DNA of 64,000 nucleotides from JBOHRN01 sp050732775. Lineage in GTDB: Bacteria > Gemmatimonadota > Gemmatimonadetes > Longimicrobiales > Longimicrobiaceae. Every line of letters starts with the position of its first letter. Position 1 is the first letter of the stretch. Made by a program: the position numbers and the translations under genes. Positions 61,074 to 64,000 of the stretch are shown piece after piece. The stretch is from positions 62,001 through 126,000 of the forward strand of contig JBOHRN010000037.1 of the NCBI GenBank assembly GCA_050732775.1, written 5' to 3'. The notes under the pieces were generated by a model that searched no databases, was not told the origin of the DNA, and saw nothing but the letters and a program-made list of their open reading frames with translations.

Positions 61074-62156
61074 TTAGGTATTCACGCGCCAGAGAAGCAC
61101 GCCGGCTCCTGCCGCGAAGAGGAGGTTGGGCATCCAAGCGGCTAGTAGCGGGGGCAGGGTGCCGCTGGCCCCCACCGCCGTGCCTATGCGGAAAAGGAGC
61201 AGGTAGACCATGGTGGTCAACAGGGAGACGCCGACCCCCCACGCGGCCCCCCCCCGTTTGGAGCTGGTCGAGAGGGGCGCCCCGAACAGGATAATGACCA
61301 GGACCGCCACCGGCAGGGCGAGCTTCTGGTCGCGCTCTACCTTGAGTGGGTTGGGGTCTCCGCCCGAGCGGCGGATCGCCTCGATGAAGCGAGACATCTC
61401 TCCGTAGCGCATCTCCTCGGGGTCCTTGGGTTCGGCCAGGAGCTCTTCGGGCTCGGCCCGCACCGAGGGCATACGTAGCGAATCGAACACGAAGGTCTGC
61501 TCTGCTCCCGCCGAGAACAGCCGCAGGTACCCGTCCCGGAAGTTCCATGCGTCCCCGCTCCAACGGGCCCGGTCCGCGACCGCGTGTAGGCCGGGGAGCC
61601 CGCTGCCCGGCTCGGCCTCGATCATTACCCGCGACATCTCCCCGCCGGGGGCGTCCAGCCGGCGTACCGATAAAACCTCTCCCCCTTCTGCCTGAAACAC
61701 GAAGTTGCTCCGGTGGGTGGCGTCCGATCCATCCACCGCGCCCAACGCCTCGGCCCGCAGCCGGTTGGTGACCGGGACCAGCTCGCCCAGTCCGAACGCG
61801 ACCACGCTCAAGCCAGCGCCCAGAACCACCACCGGCACCAAGAGCCGGTAAAAGCTCACCCCACCCGCCTTGGCCGCGGCGATCTCGTGGTGCCGGGTCA
61901 TGCTGCCGATGGTGAACACGGTGCCCATGAGCGCCGAGACGGGCAGCGCCCAGGTCACGAACTGGGGCAGGTAGTACAGGTAAGCGAGGGCGATCCGCCC
62001 CGCCGGGATCGCCTGGTCCAGGTAGCTGTCCAGGTTGTCGGTGATGTCGGTGATGACGAACAGGAGCGGGAGCCCCAGCACCAGGTAGCCAAAAAGGGTG
62101 AGAAACTGGTTGGCCAGATAGCGGTCGAGCAGCTTGACGGTGAAAGCTCCGTTCAC
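61074..62156 (-). CDS. lptG: LPS export ABC transporter permease LptG
   Basis: A 360-residue inner-membrane permease that, with LptF and LptB, extracts lipopolysaccharide and passes it to the periplasmic bridge. Layout: membrane helices 1-3 (LLDRYLANQFLTLFGYLVLGLPLLFVI, ALPVSALMGTVFTIGSMTRHHEIAAAKAGGVS), a periplasmic beta-jellyroll domain (about 130-260) and three C-terminal helices. The GTG at 62156 overlaps the lptF stop (GTGA) with GGAGG five bases upstream. Assignment as G rather than F rests on gene order and length. Confidence 0.88.
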   Translation of the reverse strand: MNGAFTVKLLDRYLANQFLTLFGYLVLGLPLLFVITDITDNLDSYLDQAIPAGRIALAYLYYLPQFVTWALPVSALMGTVFTIGSMTRHHEIAAAKAGGVSFYRLLVPVVVLGAGLSVVAFGLGELVPVTNRLRAEALGAVDGSDATHRSNFVFQAEGGEVLSVRRLDAPGGEMSRVMIEAEPGSGLPGLHAVADRARWSGDAWNFRDGYLRLFSAGAEQTFVFDSLRMPSVRAEPEELLAEPKDPEEMRYGEMSRFIEAIRRSGGDPNPLKVERDQKLALPVAVLVIILFGAPLSTSSKRGGAAWGVGVSLLTTMVYLLLFRIGTAVGASGTLPPLLAAWMPNLLFAAGAGVLLWRVNT

Positions 62157-63517
62157 GCCGCCCTCCGTGGCATGCGGATGCGCAGGGCGCCCCAGAGCTC
62201 GCCCTTCCAGCTGCCACCGTCTCCGCCCCGGCCGGTGAACGACTCCCGGCCCATGCGCCAGAGCCCGGCCAGCCCCACCGCCCCGAAGACGCCGTTCATC
62301 GCCCACATGGAGATGGCGGGGTGGACGAGGCCCGCGTCTCCCAGGGCCTCGCCGCCTATCAGCCCCACGTAGTAGAGAGCGAATACTAGTAAGCTCACGG
62401 CTATCACCATCCCGACCCCCCCCGCCGGGAAGCGCAGGGCCAGGGGCGCGCCCACCAGCACGAACACCAGCGCCGCGGCCGCTATGGCGTACTTCTTGTG
62501 AACCTCTACTCCGTACTCCCGTGTCTGCCTCTCCAGCGAGCGGACTTGCCGCTCCAGCGAGGCGAGCTCCCGGGCAGCGTCAGCGCTGAAACGGCCCGCG
62601 GGCACCCGGACCTCTCCGGCGGGTTCGCCCAGGGTTCTCTCCAAGTCGGAGAGGGCCAGCAGCCCGGCCCGCTCCCGCGTTTCATCCAGCTCCCTCTCCA
62701 GCTCGGAGATGCGCTCCTTCAGCATACCGATGGTCATCTCCCGGTCTCCCCGGTACCCGGCTCCCTGCTGGCGCTCGAGTTCGTCTCCCACCCCGGGGAG
62801 AGAGATCATCTGGCGCGAGAATTGGAGCCGTTGGAACTGGGAGGGCTGGTCGATATCGACCTCGCGCAGGTAGCCGTCGAAGAGGGTGAGCAGCAGGTCG
62901 GTGCGGGCGTCGTTAAAGGCCATCCTGCCCGAGTCGGCGTAGATGGTGCGGCCCAATTGGGGCTCGCTCAGGTCGTAAATGGTCACGTCCAGGAGCCGGT
63001 TGGCGGCCGGCACGATGGTGCGGGCTTGCAGGTAAAAGCGCCGACCGCCGTCCGAGGGTATCAGGTTCATGCGGTGCTCCTCCAGGGCGAACACCGGGCT
63101 CTTGCGAGCGACGTCGAGCATCAGCTGCTTCCACTGGTGGTTGCTCTCGGGGAGTACCCGGTCGTTGAAGAAGACCATGCCCGCGGTGACCACCGCCCCC
63201 GCCGCCAGTAAAGGGAGCACCACCCGGCGCAGATCAACCCCGCTCGCTCTGAGGGCCGTGAACTCGTTCTCGTTGGCCAAGGCCGAGAAGGTGTACAGCA
63301 CCGCCACCAGCACCGACATGGGAAAGGTGAGGGCGATGTTGGAGGGGAGCGAGAGAAAAAAAAACTCCGCGATCACGCCGAACGACAGCCCGCGCCCGGC
63401 CAAGCTGGCCAACTCTTTGGCCAGGGTGTTGACCAGGATGATGCCGGTGAGCGCCCCGAACGCGAAGAAGAACGGACCGACGTGGGAGCGCAGGAGGTAG
63501 CGCGTGAAGACCTTCAT
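62153..63517 (-). CDS. lptF: LPS export ABC transporter permease LptF
   Basis: A 454-residue LptF/LptG permease. It opens FTRYLLRSHVGPFFFAFGALTGIILVN, has the coupling region LANENEFTALRASGVDLRRV, a periplasmic beta-jellyroll and six membrane helices in all. An insertion of about 100 residues in the periplasmic part (about 250-350, MLKERISELERELDETRERAG and LASLERQVRSLERQTREYG) is predicted coiled coil and makes it longer than the usual 360-370 residues. The ATG at 63517 is preferred to a GTG seven codons earlier. Confidence 0.9.
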   Translation of the reverse strand: MKVFTRYLLRSHVGPFFFAFGALTGIILVNTLAKELASLAGRGLSFGVIAEFFFLSLPSNIALTFPMSVLVAVLYTFSALANENEFTALRASGVDLRRVVLPLLAAGAVVTAGMVFFNDRVLPESNHQWKQLMLDVARKSPVFALEEHRMNLIPSDGGRRFYLQARTIVPAANRLLDVTIYDLSEPQLGRTIYADSGRMAFNDARTDLLLTLFDGYLREVDIDQPSQFQRLQFSRQMISLPGVGDELERQQGAGYRGDREMTIGMLKERISELERELDETRERAGLLALSDLERTLGEPAGEVRVPAGRFSADAARELASLERQVRSLERQTREYGVEVHKKYAIAAAALVFVLVGAPLALRFPAGGVGMVIAVSLLVFALYYVGLIGGEALGDAGLVHPAISMWAMNGVFGAVGLAGLWRMGRESFTGRGGDGGSWKGELWGALRIRMPRRAA

Positions 63518-63589
63518 GGCATACTTTGTAAGCTCCACGCCGGGTTCTGTTCCCGGACCCGGAAAGTGCGGGGTGGGTACTCTCTATCG

Positions 63590-64000
63590 ATGCCTAAATT
63601 GTACCAGGGGGCGCTGGCGGCCCTGATCGTCCTCTCCGGGGCCGGGTGCGGGGGAGAAGTGGGCGGAGAGGAGCCCTCCCCGCGCGCCCGTTCAGCCGAA
63701 CTGGCAGACCGCCCCGCGTTCAACGGGGAGCTGGCCTTCGAACTACTGCGTACCCAGGTACAGTTTGGACCCCGCGTACCCGGCCGCGAGGGGCACCGCC
63801 GGCAGCTCGAGTGGATGGTGTCGCTGCTGGAGGAGCTAGCCGACACCGTAATCGTCCAACCCTTCAGCGCCCGGCTGACCACGGGCGATACGCTGGCCCT
63901 CACCAACCTCTTTGCCCGCTTCCGGCCCGAGCTGGACGACCGGGTCCTGCTCTTGGCCCACTGGGACACCCGGCCGAGAGCCGACCACGACCCCGACCGG
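63590..64000 (+). CDS. M28 peptidase/glutaminyl-peptide cyclotransferase-like lipoprotein, partial
   Basis: The first 137 codons of a gene cut by the right edge. A lipoprotein signal (MPKLYQGALAALIVLSGAGC, cysteine at 20) is followed by a Glu/Ser/Pro linker and the N-terminal part of the M28 fold: FELLRTQVQFGPRVPGREGHRRQLEWM, LTNLFARF, and the first zinc-ligand region LLAHWDTRPRADHD. The HWDTRP form points to the glutaminyl cyclase-like branch of M28, which turns N-terminal Gln into pyroglutamate, although aminopeptidase activity is not excluded. It is divergent from lptF with a 72-base gap. Confidence 0.85.
   Translation, partial: MPKLYQGALAALIVLSGAGCGGEVGGEEPSPRARSAELADRPAFNGELAFELLRTQVQFGPRVPGREGHRRQLEWMVSLLEELADTVIVQPFSARLTTGDTLALTNLFARFRPELDDRVLLLAHWDTRPRADHDPDR

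Overview
The window is chromosomal DNA from a high-GC (about two-thirds GC by eye), diderm, heterotrophic bacterium. It has LptF/LptG, several lipobox lipoproteins, a beta-barrel protein, a coenzyme B12-dependent class II ribonucleotide reductase, a PHP-domain DnaE and a Rho without the usual N-terminal domain. Gene content and protein style fit Gemmatimonadota best, but that assignment is inference. No rRNA or tRNA gene, insertion sequence, phage gene or CRISPR array was recognised. Coding density is high and most intergenic gaps are under 150 bases.

Layout. 0.1-9.5 kb (minus): a housekeeping run of acyl-CoA dehydrogenase, dnaE, accA, ricT-like PSP1 gene and metG, ending at a gap with a strong promoter pointing out of the window. 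9.6-16.2 kb: CBS-domain protein, methyltransferase, DoxX, NamZ-type muramidase, an orphan peptide-binding lipoprotein and rho. 16.2-21 kb (minus): gamma-glutamyltransferase, ABC exporter, histidine kinase and response regulator. 21-28 kb (plus): murQ, nagZ-like hydrolase, outer-membrane barrel, sodium:solute symporter and a lipoprotein amidase, which look like a cell-wall salvage set. 28-30.7 kb: class II ribonucleotide reductase behind a near-consensus promoter with two NrdR-like boxes.

30.7-34.4 kb is the least ordinary part: a soluble hybrid sensor kinase, an AraC-type regulator with a receiver-like N-terminus, a 46-residue lipoprotein precursor and a cytoplasmic TPR protein whose upstream region carries a 10-base direct repeat. 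34.4-45 kb: SDR oxidoreductase, a ClpP with Asn in place of the catalytic Asp, OsmC, pentapeptide-repeat protein, rpsU with a 28-base palindrome at its predicted transcript start, PerM-like transporter, LmbE-type deacetylase, glycosyltransferase, DUF3891 and RNase D. 45-53.4 kb: pyruvate kinase, metallo-hydrolase, glucose-6-phosphate isomerase, HtpX, lipid-kinase-like protein and UvrA. 53.4-64 kb: a PspA operon with a small membrane protein and a YbjN-like protein, a DUF1611 gene behind a palindrome, a YggX-like protein with four added cysteines, a Fur-family regulator, a histidine kinase, glycogen phosphorylase, lptG/lptF, and the start of an M28/glutaminyl-cyclase-like lipoprotein cut by the right edge.

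Several promoters can be read directly. Some match the classical TTGACA-N17-TATAAT form (left edge, nrdJ, rpsU). Others share a TAYCTT element, in three cases with TTG exactly 19 bases upstream (rho, murQ, glgP). Many starts lack a clear Shine-Dalgarno sequence, and GTG starts and 4-base stop/start overlaps are frequent.
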